From contig JAUHWT010000001.1 in the NCBI GenBank assembly GCA_030427145.1, positions 1 to 64,000 on the forward strand: a stretch of DNA of 64,000 bases, given 5' to 3'. Position 1 is the first letter of the stretch; each line of letters opens with the position of its first letter. The notes beneath the pieces are model-generated. The model ran no database searches. It saw only the letters and a program-made list of their open reading frames with translations, and was not told where the DNA came from. Of this stretch, positions 1 to 9,408 are shown one piece after another. The DNA comes from Alphaproteobacteria bacterium. GTDB lineage: Bacteria > Pseudomonadota > Alphaproteobacteria > Rhodobacterales > Rhodobacteraceae. Position numbers and translations under genes: made by a program.

Positions 1-84
1 CAGGCGCTCGGAGACATCTGCGATCTGTTCGACCCGCAGGAGTGCTGGAATTTCCTCAAAGCTGCAGGGTATGCCTCAGATTAA
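1..84 (+). CDS. IS630-family transposase, C-terminal end (partial)
   Basis: The first 28 codons read in frame to a TAA stop. They end in a motif resembling the C-terminus of IS630/Tc1-type DDE transposases (WNFLKAAGYASD; the family commonly ends in a ...YF..AGY-type sequence). The catalytic part lies outside the window, so it cannot be judged whether the element is intact. The stop lies only 12 bases before the stop codon of the convergent polysaccharide-export gene, so one end of the element must abut or overlap that gene's 3' end. The family assignment rests on a short tail only. Confidence 0.6.
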   Translation, partial: QALGDICDLFDPQECWNFLKAAGYASD

Positions 85-96
85 ACGCAAAACGCT

Positions 97-1224
97 TTAG
101 TTCGCGATTGCCGCAACCGATCCGGCCAGCGAGACAACGGTCGCCGTCAACGCCGCCACACGCCCCCAGGACGAGAACGGAGCCTCGGTGATATAGACCG
201 TGTCCTCGTTCCGAATAACGAATTCCTGGGCTGCGAACATTCCGTCGGCCGCCGTCAGATCCATCACATAGGCCACCCTCTGTGGTCCAACGAGGTCGCT
301 GCGCGCCAGAACCCTGTTGGCGGTCGCGGAATCCTCGGTCCGGAACACAAAGATACCGGTGGGATCCGCCGAATTCCCGTCGAGTCCCCCGGATGCGGCC
401 AGGGCCTCAATGGCCGACATGTCGCGTTTGTTGAAACTGATACGCGCCTGCCCCTCGGTCGCGCCCAGCGCGGTGAAGGAACGCCGGTCCTGCTCGATCA
501 AAATGCGGTCGCCGGGGCGGAGGGCAATATCCAGCTCGGGCCGGTCATAGAGATCCTGCAGCCAAATACGCTGCGCACGCCCGCCGCGTTCAACCCGGAT
601 CTGCGCCACTTCGGGCACGATGGACACTCCGCCCGCCCGCGCAATCATCGACGAGAGGCTGCGCGTTGACGTCTCGATCGGATAAACTCCGGGCGACCCA
701 ACGTCACCCAGGATGCTCACCGTGGTCCCGTTGCCCGCGATACGGCGGACCTCAACCTGCGGGTCCGGCGTCTGGTTGCTGAGTTTTTCCGTCACATCAA
801 TACGAACCTGCTCTGGCGTCCGTCCGGACACACTTACGCGGCCCACATGCGGCACGTAGATCCGACCGGTTTCGTCCACCTGTATCTGGTCCACGGCCGT
901 AAACTTCTGACCGACACTGGCAAGCAGGCTGCTGTCCACCGTTTCCCAGACCGTTATGGAGAGAATATCGCCGGGGTTAATGACATCCGACGACAGAAGA
1001 CTGTTGCCGATCAAACTGCTGTCAAACCCGAGCGTTTCGCTGTCCGCGGTTGCCGCGGCGATGGCCGAGGTCACCTCGACTATGTGAATGTCGCTGGCGG
1101 CATCCCTGTCGCTGGAAAGAATCTCTCCCGCAGTCGGCCCGGACCTCGGCAGGGTACATCCCGAGATTAATGAAACCAGCGCTACCGCGCACGCCAACCG
1201 TGCGTTTGACCTAAAAAACCGCAT
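97..1224 (-). CDS. Polysaccharide export lipoprotein (Wza/SLBB family)
   Basis: 375-residue outer-membrane lipoprotein of the polysaccharide export family (Wza/KpsD/BexD), which forms the outer-membrane part of capsule or exopolysaccharide secretion. The ATG at 1224 is preferred over the longer open frame because it begins a lipoprotein signal: basic MRFFRSN, hydrophobic stretch, then lipobox LISGC with Cys at about residue 23. A Poly_export domain spans about residues 80-165 (PGDILSITVWE, then IYVPHVGRV), followed by SLBB-type segments (about 170-215, VSILGDVGSPGVYPI, and about 255-345). The hydrophobic C-terminus (about 350-375) resembles the membrane-spanning end of this family. No polymerase or glycosyltransferase genes are visible; they may lie to the left beyond the IS remnant. 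The last codons are next to the transposase tail. Confidence 0.85.
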   Translation of the reverse strand: MRFFRSNARLACAVALVSLISGCTLPRSGPTAGEILSSDRDAASDIHIVEVTSAIAAATADSETLGFDSSLIGNSLLSSDVINPGDILSITVWETVDSSLLASVGQKFTAVDQIQVDETGRIYVPHVGRVSVSGRTPEQVRIDVTEKLSNQTPDPQVEVRRIAGNGTTVSILGDVGSPGVYPIETSTRSLSSMIARAGGVSIVPEVAQIRVERGGRAQRIWLQDLYDRPELDIALRPGDRILIEQDRRSFTALGATEGQARISFNKRDMSAIEALAASGGLDGNSADPTGIFVFRTEDSATANRVLARSDLVGPQRVAYVMDLTAADGMFAAQEFVIRNEDTVYITEAPFSSWGRVAALTATVVSLAGSVAAIAN

Positions 1225-1402
1225 CGTCCGCCTCACATTCACTGTTTTCCAGCTTTTGGCCGAAATCGTAGCGTTTTTGTCACGTGTTAACCAGATGCCA
1301 TGGTTTTTCGGCGGCATGTGAAGCATTGTGGACACGCATCGTGACTTGCCCCAGAGGGTTCTCCGGTCTAGGACGCACCCGAAACGGAGCCGGACGGGAC
1401 GC

Positions 1403-2044
1403 ATGTTTACTGGAATCATCACCGACATCGGTCGGATAGAGCACCTCGAGAACCGGGGTGATCTGCGCGCACGCATCTCAAGCAGCTATGACCCCGAAAC
1501 CATCGAACTCGGAGCCTCCATCGCCTGCCACGGCATCTGCCTGACGGTTGTGGACATCGGAGAAACCAAAACCGGCTGCTGGTTTGATGTGGATATTTCA
1601 GCCGAAACCGTCTCGAAAACCAGCATCAGCAACGGTCCGGGCAACCGCACGCCCTGGATTGAGGGCGGTCGCATCAACCTTGAACGGGCGCTGAAGCTCG
1701 GAGACGAACTCGGCGGACATATCGTTTCCGGTCATGTGGATGGCGTTGCGATCATAACGAAAATCCGCGATGAGGGTGACAGCACACGGGTAACCTTCGA
1801 GGCCCCAGGCGACCTCGCCAAATTCATCGCACCCAAGGGCTCTGTCGCACTCAACGGGACATCGCTTACGGTCAACGAGGTGAATGGCGACCGGTTCGGC
1901 GTCAACTTCATCCCGCACACAAAATCGGCCACGACGTGGGGCGACGCGACCGAGGGCGACCCGGTGAACCTGGAAATCGACACGCTGGCACGCTATGTCG
2001 CCCGTTTGGGAGAATATTCTGCCGCGAAGGAGACCGGCGCATGA
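1403..2044 (+). CDS. ribE: Riboflavin synthase, alpha chain
   Basis: 213-residue riboflavin synthase, which dismutates two 6,7-dimethyl-8-ribityllumazine molecules to riboflavin plus a pyrimidinedione. The start at 1403 gives the family-typical N-terminus MFTGIITDIG; the longer frame adds 25 residues without family character. Two lumazine-binding barrels are visible. The first (about 1-97) has the motif ACHGICLTV. The second has the internally similar ALNGTSLTVNEV, with GGHIVSGHVDGVA at the junction. It is the first gene of a tight ribE-ribB-ribH-nusB cluster and its stop overlaps the next ATG (ATGA). No FMN riboswitch core was found in the 178-bp upstream gap, and ribD is not in the window. 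Confidence 0.95.
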   Translation: MFTGIITDIGRIEHLENRGDLRARISSSYDPETIELGASIACHGICLTVVDIGETKTGCWFDVDISAETVSKTSISNGPGNRTPWIEGGRINLERALKLGDELGGHIVSGHVDGVAIITKIRDEGDSTRVTFEAPGDLAKFIAPKGSVALNGTSLTVNEVNGDRFGVNFIPHTKSATTWGDATEGDPVNLEIDTLARYVARLGEYSAAKETGA

Positions 2045-3144
2045 GCAACACGGAATTCCAGGATGTGATCTCCTCGGTCGAGGAAATCATTGAGGACGCC
2101 CGCAACGGCCGCATGTTCATTCTGGTCGACCACGAGGACCGGGAGAACGAGGGCGACCTGGTCATTCCGGCCCAGATGTGCACCCCGGACGCCATCAACT
2201 TCATGGCGAAATACGGTCGTGGCCTCATCTGTCTTACACTTACGGGCGAAAGGCTGGACGCGCTGAACCTGCCGCTGATGTCCGCATCGAACTCGTCCCG
2301 GCATGAAACGGCGTTTACCACATCGATCGAGGCCCGCGAAGGCGTCACCACCGGCATCTCGGCCGCCGACCGCGCACGTACCGTTGCCGTGGCCATCGAC
2401 CCGACCTCCGGCCCGCAGGACATCGCAACACCAGGCCACATCTTCCCCCTGCGCGCACGCGAAGGCGGCGTTCTCATCCGCGCCGGCCACACCGAAGCGG
2501 CAGTCGACATTTCGCGCCTTGCAGGTCTGAACCCTTCCGGCGTCATCTGTGAAATCATGAATGACGACGGCACAATGGCCCGTCTGCCCGATCTTGTGGC
2601 CTTTTCGCAGCTTCACAACATCAAGATCGGCACCATCTCCGACCTGATCGCGTATCGCCGCCGCCACGACAATCTCGTGCGGCAGACGGATGCGGAAACG
2701 GTTGAAAGTGAATACGGCGGAAGCTGGCAAATGCGCGTCTTCACGGACGAGGCCGCTGGCGGTGAACATATCGTGCTTTCCAAGGGTGACATCACGACCG
2801 GTGAGCCCGTCCTCGTTCGGATGCATGCGGTCAACACGATGGAAGACCTCCTCGGACTTCATCCGGGCCGCACCCACCAGTTGCGCGATTCCATGCTGGC
2901 CATTGCCGCCGAAAAACGCGGCGTTCTCGTGCTGCTGCGCGACACGGCCATGAAGCTTGAAACCGGGGATCATGTAAGCCCCAACAAACTGCGGCAGTAC
3001 GGCGTGGGCGCACAAATCCTGAGTGCTCTTAGCATCACCAACATGATACTGCTGACGAATTCACCCACCCCGAAGGTGGTGGGCCTCGACGGATACGGCC
3101 TGAGCATCGCCGGCACCCGTCCGATAGTGGAAACAAAGGACTGA
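2041..3144 (+). CDS. ribB: 3,4-dihydroxy-2-butanone 4-phosphate synthase with degenerate GTP cyclohydrolase II-like domain
   Basis: 367 residues. The N-terminal half (about 10-210) is a complete DHBP synthase, converting ribulose 5-phosphate to the four-carbon riboflavin precursor. It shows the metal/phosphate motif DHEDRENEGDL, the loop RHETAFTTSIEAREGVTTGIS and the segment RAGHTEAAVDI. The C-terminal half aligns with GTP cyclohydrolase II (GEPVLVRMH ... LLTNSPTPKV), but the zinc-binding cysteines of that enzyme (Cys-x10-Cys-x-Cys in the E. coli protein) are absent, replaced around HAVNTMEDLLGLHPGRT. The second half is therefore unlikely to hydrolyse GTP. Such RibB-X hybrids are known in proteobacteria, so a separate GTP cyclohydrolase II should exist elsewhere. 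It overlaps ribE by 4 bases; ribH begins 1 base after its stop. Confidence 0.93.
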   Translation: MSNTEFQDVISSVEEIIEDARNGRMFILVDHEDRENEGDLVIPAQMCTPDAINFMAKYGRGLICLTLTGERLDALNLPLMSASNSSRHETAFTTSIEAREGVTTGISAADRARTVAVAIDPTSGPQDIATPGHIFPLRAREGGVLIRAGHTEAAVDISRLAGLNPSGVICEIMNDDGTMARLPDLVAFSQLHNIKIGTISDLIAYRRRHDNLVRQTDAETVESEYGGSWQMRVFTDEAAGGEHIVLSKGDITTGEPVLVRMHAVNTMEDLLGLHPGRTHQLRDSMLAIAAEKRGVLVLLRDTAMKLETGDHVSPNKLRQYGVGAQILSALSITNMILLTNSPTPKVVGLDGYGLSIAGTRPIVETKD

Positions 3145-3145
3145 C

Positions 3146-3682
3146 ATGGCTACCCATGACCCCAGCGACGCATTGCCCCGGCCGGAATTCGACCGCCCGG
3201 TTCGCGTTCTGATCGTAATCGCACCCTTCTACCGCGAAATCGCCGGTCATCTGCTGGCGGGCGCCCGGGCCTCTCTCGATGCCGCAGGCGTGAGCCACGA
3301 AACGGTTGAGGTGCCCGGAGCGCTTGAAATCCCAACGGCCATAGCCTTGGCCGAGCGGACGAAGAAATACGACGGCTACGTGGCGCTGGGATGCGTCATC
3401 CGCGGCGAAACCACCCACTACGACACCGTCTGCAACGACAGCTCGCGCGGCATCACTCTGCTGGGCCTGAGGGAGATCTGCATCGGGAACGGCATTTTAA
3501 CTGTGGAAAACGAGGCCCAGGCCCTCGCCCGCGCAATTCCAGATGAGATGAACAAGGGCGGTGGCGCGGCCGACGCCTGCCTGCATCTGATTGCGCTCTC
3601 CCGCATGTTTCCCGTTCCGCCCCGCCCTCTGCCTGAAGGCAGCATCCTGATGGCAGGCGACCAGAACAGGGACACCGCCTGA
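3146..3682 (+). CDS. ribH: 6,7-dimethyl-8-ribityllumazine synthase
   Basis: 178-residue lumazine synthase, joining the ribB product to 5-amino-6-ribitylaminouracil. Family features in order: substrate-binding strand VLIVIAPFYREI, the PGALEIPTAIALAERT loop, ALGCVIRGETTHYD containing the catalytic-region His, and GNGILTVENEAQALAR near the C-terminus. The N-terminal 15 residues are variable. Only 1 base separates it from ribB and 1 base from nusB, so the four genes are almost certainly cotranscribed. The length is slightly above the usual 150-160 residues owing to both tails. Confidence 0.95.
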   Translation: MATHDPSDALPRPEFDRPVRVLIVIAPFYREIAGHLLAGARASLDAAGVSHETVEVPGALEIPTAIALAERTKKYDGYVALGCVIRGETTHYDTVCNDSSRGITLLGLREICIGNGILTVENEAQALARAIPDEMNKGGGAADACLHLIALSRMFPVPPRPLPEGSILMAGDQNRDTA

Positions 3683-3683
3683 A

Positions 3684-4172
3684 ATGACCGAACAGCCCAG
3701 AAAACTCAGCTCCGCCGACCGCCGACGCATGCGATCCGCGGCCCGGTTCTACATCGTGCAGGCCCTATTTCAGATGGAAGCCTCCGACTCCGGCCTCGAC
3801 GACGTGCTGGATGAATTCGAAACCTACCGCCTCGGCGCCGAAATCGACGGCGTGGAATATGCGGAAGCTGACAAAAATCACTTCCGTGACATTATGACGG
3901 CCGCCGTTGACCGTCAGGCCGCGATTGACCAGCTGACGCACCGCGCCCTCGTAGCCCGTTGGCCCATCGACCGGATCGACCCCACAATCCGGGCAGTATT
4001 CCGGGCCGCCGGTGCGGAATTCCTCGCAAGCGATACGCCACCAAAGGTCGCAATCACCGAGTACGTGGACGTGGCAAAGGCCTTTTTCCCAGACGGGAAA
4101 GAGCCTAAATTCGTCAACGGTGTGCTCGACCACATGGCCCGTGAGGCAAAACCCGAGAGCTTCTCGGACTAG
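3684..4172 (+). CDS. nusB: Transcription antitermination factor NusB
   Basis: 162-residue all-helical NusB, which binds boxA RNA together with NusE and supports antitermination of rRNA operons. Recognisable elements are the N-terminal helix RSAARFYIVQALFQME, the central LTHRALVARWPIDRIDPTIRAVFR and the C-terminal VAITEYVDVAKAFFPDGKEPKFVNGVLD, close to the family signature. The gene lies immediately behind ribH, the common ribH-nusB arrangement of proteobacteria. Confidence 0.95.
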   Translation: MTEQPRKLSSADRRRMRSAARFYIVQALFQMEASDSGLDDVLDEFETYRLGAEIDGVEYAEADKNHFRDIMTAAVDRQAAIDQLTHRALVARWPIDRIDPTIRAVFRAAGAEFLASDTPPKVAITEYVDVAKAFFPDGKEPKFVNGVLDHMAREAKPESFSD

Positions 4173-4208
4173 ATCGGGCTGGCGCAAAACGCGGGGATGT
4201 AAGGCAAA

Positions 4209-4946
4209 ATGACCGAACCACAACTCAAGGCACCCGAACTGGTCGGGGACGGTTTCAAGCTGCTCTTCGCCAATTTTAGCGTGCTTTATGCCCTCGCAAT
4301 GGTGTTCGCGCTGGTTGAACAGGTCATTTATATCATCGTCGGGGACGGTTTCAGCATGCCAGGCCCGGACCAAACCTTCGACGGCGGTGCTTTTCTGTCA
4401 TCCATGCTTCTGATCACGGTGATTTGGAATTACGCCAGCGGCGTGCTTTGCCTTGCAACGGTTGACTGCCTCAACGAACGCCGGCGTCCCCTCGCGGAAT
4501 ACCTGACCCGGCCAATCCCCAAAATCGGCCCAATGGTTGTTCTTGGCCTGCTGGTCGCGATTGCCACCGGGTTGGGCGCGTTCCTGTTCATCGTGCCAGG
4601 TTTTTACATTTACGCCATGTACCTTGTGCTTGTCCCGGTTATCGTTCTGGAGGACGGGGACTGGCGCAGTCTAACCCGCACCCGTGATCTGACGCACGGA
4701 CACCGTTGGACAATCGTGTTGGCGCTGGTGATCCTTGTCGTGATGCTCATCGGTGCATCAATGGTGGTCTCGCCCGTCATCACGCCCAACGCGACCGGAG
4801 AGTTCAGCCTGATGGGCAACGTTCTCGCCGCACTCGTTCAGGGCATGACATTCGCAGTGTTCTCGATCTTCACGACGCTGGTTTACGTCCGCCTCGTGGG
4901 ATTGAGGGACCGGGTAAAGCCGTCCGAGCTTTACCCGCTCAACTAA
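4209..4946 (+). CDS. Multi-pass membrane protein of unknown function
   Basis: 245-residue integral membrane protein. Hydrophobic segments lie near residues 20-40, 58-80, 102-135, 138-155, 170-195 and 205-235. It carries short repeated cues of the family related to the membrane domain of glycerophosphodiester phosphodiesterase (DGFKLLFANFSVLYALA; VPGFYIYAMYLVLVPVIVLE; then a RTRDLTHGHRW-like segment after the third helix pair). No catalytic motif is visible and I do not assign a function. It starts 36 bases after nusB and could be the last gene of that transcript. Its stop overlaps the stop of the convergent short-chain dehydrogenase gene by 3 bases. Confidence 0.75.
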   Translation: MTEPQLKAPELVGDGFKLLFANFSVLYALAMVFALVEQVIYIIVGDGFSMPGPDQTFDGGAFLSSMLLITVIWNYASGVLCLATVDCLNERRRPLAEYLTRPIPKIGPMVVLGLLVAIATGLGAFLFIVPGFYIYAMYLVLVPVIVLEDGDWRSLTRTRDLTHGHRWTIVLALVILVVMLIGASMVVSPVITPNATGEFSLMGNVLAALVQGMTFAVFSIFTTLVYVRLVGLRDRVKPSELYPLN

Positions 4947-5683
4947 CGCCCGCCTGAGACTTCCATCGTCGTACCCGTGACATAGGACGCCGCGTCAGAC
5001 AGAAGCCAGATCGCGGCCTCCGCCACTTCGGTCGCTCCTCCCGGCCGTCCCATCGGCGTTGTCACACCCAGCCGTTTGGCCCGTCCCGGTTCACCGCCGG
5101 AGGCATGGATATCCGTCAAAATCAGTCCGGGCCGTATGCCATTGACCCGCACCCCTTCTGCGGCAAGCTCCTTCGCGAGCCCAATAGTCATCGCATCCAT
5201 CGCGCCTTTGGTGGCGGCGTAATCCACATATTCGCCCGGCGCACCGAGCTTTGCCGCAATCGACGACATGTTGACGATGGAACCGCCCTGCCCGCCACTG
5301 GCCCTAGACATCCGCCGCGCGGCCTCACGCGCGCCGAGAAACGCGCCGGTAATGTTGATCCGGAACAGCCGTTCCATGCGCTCCAGGCTCATATCAGCAA
5401 CCTTTGAGGCCGGGGCAACCACACCCGCGTTATTCACGAACCCGGTGATCGGCCCAAACGCCGCTTCGGCCGCGTCCCACATGGCTTGGACATCGGCTTC
5501 CACGGAGGCGTCGCCCTTGATCGCAAGCGCATTGCCACCCGCCGCTTTCACCGCCGCTACCGTTTCCCCTGCAGCACTGGCATCACTGACATAATTGACG
5601 GATACCGACCAGCCTCGCGCCCCGGCGAGCCGGGCAATCGCGGCTCCGATTCCACGCGATCCACCCGTGATCAAAACGTGCAT
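4943..5683 (-). CDS. SDR family oxidoreductase
   Basis: 246-residue classical short-chain dehydrogenase/reductase. The start at 5683 (MHVLITGGSRGIG) is chosen because a G-rich ribosome-binding site lies just upstream; the alternative is six codons longer. Visible motifs are the nucleotide-binding TGGSRGIG, the NNAGVV stabilising motif, catalytic Ser in SIVNMSSIAAK, Tyr-x3-Lys in YVDYAATKGA, and a PG cofactor loop (NGIRPGLILTDI). The end DAASYVTGTTMEVSGGR is typical. The substrate cannot be inferred. It overlaps the upstream convergent gene tail to tail and lies 26 bases from parC. Confidence 0.88.
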   Translation of the reverse strand: MHVLITGGSRGIGAAIARLAGARGWSVSVNYVSDASAAGETVAAVKAAGGNALAIKGDASVEADVQAMWDAAEAAFGPITGFVNNAGVVAPASKVADMSLERMERLFRINITGAFLGAREAARRMSRASGGQGGSIVNMSSIAAKLGAPGEYVDYAATKGAMDAMTIGLAKELAAEGVRVNGIRPGLILTDIHASGGEPGRAKRLGVTTPMGRPGGATEVAEAAIWLLSDAASYVTGTTMEVSGGR

Positions 5684-5709
5684 CCTATCCCCCCTGTTCA
5701 ACCATAAAT

Positions 5710-7950
5710 TCAGTTAAAGCGGTTGTCCTTCGGGAACCCGCGCGGCGCCATCCGTCCGGCGGCAGCCCTCGGCCCCATCCAGTCGGCAAGATCCTCCACC
5801 GTGCGCGTCCGGCCGGCCGGATCAAGCCAGGAAAGCCCATCGTTGAGGTCAAAGGTAATGGCGTCGTTCAACCCGCCATCCTTGTATTTCTGCAGCCGCA
5901 CGCCCTTGCCACGGGCAAGCTCGGGCAGACTTTCCGTCGGGAAAACCAAAACCTTGCGGTTTTCTCCAACCACTGCCACGTGGTCGCCCTGAACCGGCCG
6001 GCAGACCCTCGCACGCACGCCCTCCCGCACGTTGAGCACCTGTTTCCCTGCCCGCTTTTGCGCAATCGCCTCATTCTCCTGAAGGATAAAGCCATCCCCG
6101 GCCGTTGACGCCACGAGCAGTTTGCCACCTGGAACATGCACAAACAGCGCGATGGGTTCCGCCTCATTCGGCATGTCGACCATCAGGCGCACGGGCTCGC
6201 CCATGCCCCGCCCGCCGGGCAACTGCGCGGCGGACAGTGTGAACATGCGACCGTTGGAAGCAAACATCAGGAGCCGGTCGGTGGTTTCCGCATGAAGGAT
6301 AAATCCGGGCCCATCCCCGTCCTTGAACTTCAATTCGCTGTCCAGGTCGATATGCCCCTTCATGGCGCGTATCCAGCCCATTTTCGAGCAGACGACCGTG
6401 AGCGGTTCGCGCTCGATCATCGACTCAAAGGAAACGTCCTCGATCTCAGGCGCGTCCTCAAAGCCGGTCCGTCGTGCGCCACCCGGCGCCCTGGAGCCAA
6501 ATTTCTTACGCGCATCGCGCAACTCATCGGAAATACGGCCCCACTGAAGGTCTCCGGAACCAACCAGAGCCTCCAGATCCGCCTTCTCCGCCAGCAGATT
6601 ATCCCGCTCCTGCCGCAGTTCCATTTCCTCAAGCTTGCGCAGATTGCGCAGGCGCATGTTGAGAATGGCCTCGGCCTGAACATCCGTCAGCTCAAACTCG
6701 GCCATCAACACGGCCTTGGGCTGATCCTCATAGCGGATAATCTCAATAACCCGATCGAGGTTGAGATAGGCGATAATATAGCCCGACAGCACCTCCAGCC
6801 GGGCCTCGATCTTATCGAGCCGGAACCGCGACCGGCGCAGCAAAACGTCGCGACGGTGATCCAGAAACGCCCGCAGAACATCCTTGAGCGAACAAACCTG
6901 CGGCGTGCGACCGTCGATCAGAACGTTCATGTTCATGGAAAAGCGGTTCTCTAGGTCCGTATTCTTAAACAGCGACTCCATGAGAACCATCGGATCAACC
7001 GTACGCGACCGCGGTTCCAGAATCAGGCGAATGTCCTCGGCACTCTCATCCCGTATGTCGCCGAGCAGAGGCACCTTTTTGGCATTAATCAGATCGGCGA
7101 TCCGCTCGATCAGTTTACCCTTCTGCACCTGATAGGGCATTTCCGTGACAACAATCTGCCACTGACCGCGCCCGAGTTCCTCAACCTGCCACCGGGCGCG
7201 CACCCGCATGGACCCGCGACCGGTGCGATAGGCTTCCTTGATGGTCGCGCGCGGCTCAATAATGATGCCGCCGGTCGGGAAATCCGGTCCCTGTACGAAA
7301 TCCATCAGCTTCTCATCCCCCGCATTGGGGAATTTAATCAGATGCAGAGAGGCGTTGCAGAGTTCCTCGATATTGTGCGGCGGAATGTTGGTGGCCATTC
7401 CAACCGCAATCCCGCTGGACCCGTTGGCCAGCAGGTTGGGAAATGCCGCAGGCAAAACAACCGGCTCGGATTCCGATCCGTCGTAGTTGTCACGGAAATC
7501 CACCGCATTTTCGTTCAGCCCCACCATCAGGGCCTCGGCGGCCTCGGTCAGACGCGCCTCGGTGTACCGCTGCGCCGCAGCGTTGTCGCCGTCGATGTTG
7601 CCGAAATTGCCCTGGCCGTCCACGAGTGGATACCGAACTGCAAAATCCTGGGCGAGACGCACGAGCGCATCATAAATTGCCTGGTCCCCATGCGGGTGAT
7701 AGTTACCCATCACCTCACCGACGATTTTGGCGCATTTCCGGAACGAGCCCTTGGGATCCAGTTTCAGGCCACGCATTGCGAACAGAATACGCCTGTGAAC
7801 CGGCTTCAGCCCGTCACGCGCGTCCGGAAGTGCCCGGTGCATGATGGTCGAAAGGGCATAGGTCAGATACCGGTCGCCAAGGGCACGGCCCAGGGGCTCG
7901 ACCGCTATTTTTCCATCGTCTATTTCGGGGGTGTCGGTATCGTCACTCAT
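5710..7950 (-). CDS. parC: DNA topoisomerase IV subunit A
   Basis: 746-residue ParC, the DNA-cleaving subunit that with ParE decatenates daughter chromosomes. The ATG at 7950 is chosen because the family begins shortly before [20 protein letters not shown]; the longer open frame adds 113 unrelated residues. Landmarks: [34 protein letters not shown], catalytic tyrosine in [11 protein letters not shown], and [25 protein letters not shown] coiled-coil follows around residues 400-500, then a C-terminal part (about 510-746) with partial beta-pinwheel blades such as [14 protein letters not shown]. The length and the shortened C-terminal pinwheel favour ParC over GyrA. Confidence 0.95.
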   Translation of the reverse strand: MSDDTDTPEIDDGKIAVEPLGRALGDRYLTYALSTIMHRALPDARDGLKPVHRRILFAMRGLKLDPKGSFRKCAKIVGEVMGNYHPHGDQAIYDALVRLAQDFAVRYPLVDGQGNFGNIDGDNAAAQRYTEARLTEAAEALMVGLNENAVDFRDNYDGSESEPVVLPAAFPNLLANGSSGIAVGMATNIPPHNIEELCNASLHLIKFPNAGDEKLMDFVQGPDFPTGGIIIEPRATIKEAYRTGRGSMRVRARWQVEELGRGQWQIVVTEMPYQVQKGKLIERIADLINAKKVPLLGDIRDESAEDIRLILEPRSRTVDPMVLMESLFKNTDLENRFSMNMNVLIDGRTPQVCSLKDVLRAFLDHRRDVLLRRSRFRLDKIEARLEVLSGYIIAYLNLDRVIEIIRYEDQPKAVLMAEFELTDVQAEAILNMRLRNLRKLEEMELRQERDNLLAEKADLEALVGSGDLQWGRISDELRDARKKFGSRAPGGARRTGFEDAPEIEDVSFESMIEREPLTVVCSKMGWIRAMKGHIDLDSELKFKDGDGPGFILHAETTDRLLMFASNGRMFTLSAAQLPGGRGMGEPVRLMVDMPNEAEPIALFVHVPGGKLLVASTAGDGFILQENEAIAQKRAGKQVLNVREGVRARVCRPVQGDHVAVVGENRKVLVFPTESLPELARGKGVRLQKYKDGGLNDAITFDLNDGLSWLDPAGRTRTVEDLADWMGPRAAAGRMAPRGFPKDNRFN

Positions 7951-8028
7951 AGATATGATGTCTACTCCAAGGAACCCCCCCGGTCCAGAATTATTGGGTA
8001 AACGGAATATGAACGGAAGGCGTATTGG

Positions 8029-8514
8029 ATGACGCAAACGCATACGGGGCTGCTGTCCCCGGCCGAACTCTTTGGCATGTCGGGCATGGAATATTTCTCC
8101 GGCGTCATCGAGGGCAAATACCCCGCTCCGCCAATCTGCGACACCGTCCCGATGGAATTTGTGGAGGCAAGCCCCGAACGGCTTATCCTCTCCAGCCAGG
8201 CGACCGAACAGTTTCTCAACCCGATGGGCACGGTCCATGCGGGATTCACCGCCACCCTTCTCGACACCGCCGCGGCCTGCATCGTTCACATCTCTCTAAC
8301 AGCTGGCGAGGCCTACACCACGCTTGAGATCAAATTAACGCTTCACCGCGCAATAACGCGGGAGACAGGCGAACTTCGCGTTGAGGGCAACATGGTAAAC
8401 CGCGGGCGGCGCGTTGCAGCGTCCAAATCCTCCGTCAGTGACAGTCGCGGGCGACTGCTGGCCTCCGCAACCAGCACGTGCCTGATCATGCCAGCGTCAG
8501 AGGTCAGGGGATGA
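8029..8514 (+). CDS. PaaI-family hotdog thioesterase
   Basis: 161-residue single-hotdog protein of the PaaI/acyl-CoA thioesterase group. The key motif is [20 protein letters not shown]: HxGG-like helix entry with the Asp of the active-site helix. It is followed by the beta-strand [14 protein letters not shown] and the family-typical [29 protein letters not shown]. The likely reaction is hydrolysis of an acyl-CoA of unknown chain. Its stop overlaps the ATG of the following dehydrogenase (ATGA), which suggests coupled translation. It is divergent from parC, with 78 bases between the starts. Confidence 0.87.
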   Translation: MTQTHTGLLSPAELFGMSGMEYFSGVIEGKYPAPPICDTVPMEFVEASPERLILSSQATEQFLNPMGTVHAGFTATLLDTAAACIVHISLTAGEAYTTLEIKLTLHRAITRETGELRVEGNMVNRGRRVAASKSSVSDSRGRLLASATSTCLIMPASEVRG

Positions 8515-9341
8515 CGCGATCGGTCCTGATCACCGGCTGCTCATCCGGGATTGGCCTCGATTTCGCGCAGACCCTGCACCGGCGCGGCTGGCAGGTGCTG
8601 GCCACCTGCCGCAAACAGGCGGATTGCGACAGGCTGACCGCGGAGGGTCTGACCAGTTTCATACTCGATCACGACGAAGACGCGAGCATCACAAACGCCA
8701 TTCAAACAACGCTGAAACTCACCGAAGGACGCCTTGACGCGGTCGTCCTCAATGGAGCTTTCGCCCAGCCCGGCGCGATGGAGGACATACCCCGCGACGC
8801 CATGCGGGCCGTCTACGAGACCAACCTGTTTGGCCCGTTCGAGATCATACGTCAGGTGATCCCGGTCATGCGCGAACAGGGTCATGGACGTATCGTAAAT
8901 ATCTCCAGCGTTCTGGGCATCCTCCCCCTGCGCATGCGCGGCCCCTACTGCGGCACCAAATTCGCAATGGAAGGCATGACCCAGGCTTTGCGCCTCGAAC
9001 TCGCGGGCAGTGGCATTCATGTCTCCGTCATCCAGCCCGGTCCGATCACCAGCCGCATCCGGCAAAATGCCGCCGCCCATTTCGAACGCTGGATCGACTG
9101 GGAAAATTCCGCGCAGCGAAAGGTCTACGAAAAAAGCCTCATGCCGCGCCTCTACGCCAACAAGGAACGCCCCGACCGTTTCGAACTGCCACCGTCCGCC
9201 TGCACCAAAAAGCTCATTCACGCCCTCGAACACGCCCATCCACGCCCAAAATATCGTGTAACGGTTCCCACCACCCTTGGCGAAATCGTGCGACGCGCCC
9301 TGCCAACCAGCCTTCAGGACCGGCTTCTCGTCAAACAGTAA
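8511..9341 (+). CDS. SDR family NAD(P)-dependent oxidoreductase
   Basis: 276-residue short-chain dehydrogenase. The ATG at 8511 overlaps the thioesterase stop by 4 bases and gives [15 protein letters not shown], the cofactor-binding turn. Other motifs are VLNGAFAQPG in place of the usual NNAG, catalytic Ser in RIVNISSVLG, Tyr-x3-Lys in YCGTKFAMEG, and VIQPGPITS. It is longer than the roughly 250-residue core; the C-terminal 60 residues (HPRPKYRVTVPTTLGEIVRRALP) match the YbbO/retinol-dehydrogenase-like subgroup. Coupling with a thioesterase hints at lipid or acyl substrates, but this is inference. Confidence 0.87.
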   Translation: MTRSVLITGCSSGIGLDFAQTLHRRGWQVLATCRKQADCDRLTAEGLTSFILDHDEDASITNAIQTTLKLTEGRLDAVVLNGAFAQPGAMEDIPRDAMRAVYETNLFGPFEIIRQVIPVMREQGHGRIVNISSVLGILPLRMRGPYCGTKFAMEGMTQALRLELAGSGIHVSVIQPGPITSRIRQNAAAHFERWIDWENSAQRKVYEKSLMPRLYANKERPDRFELPPSACTKKLIHALEHAHPRPKYRVTVPTTLGEIVRRALPTSLQDRLLVKQ

Positions 9342-9408
9342 CGTGATCCGGTCGGCTTGCAATTTTCCTCGAAAGGATTAGTCCGGGGACAGGAAACAGG
9401 GGAATTCA

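Noticed and set aside
1225-1402. Possible FMN riboswitch upstream of ribE
   Set aside because: The conserved RFN core sequences were not found in this 178-base gap.
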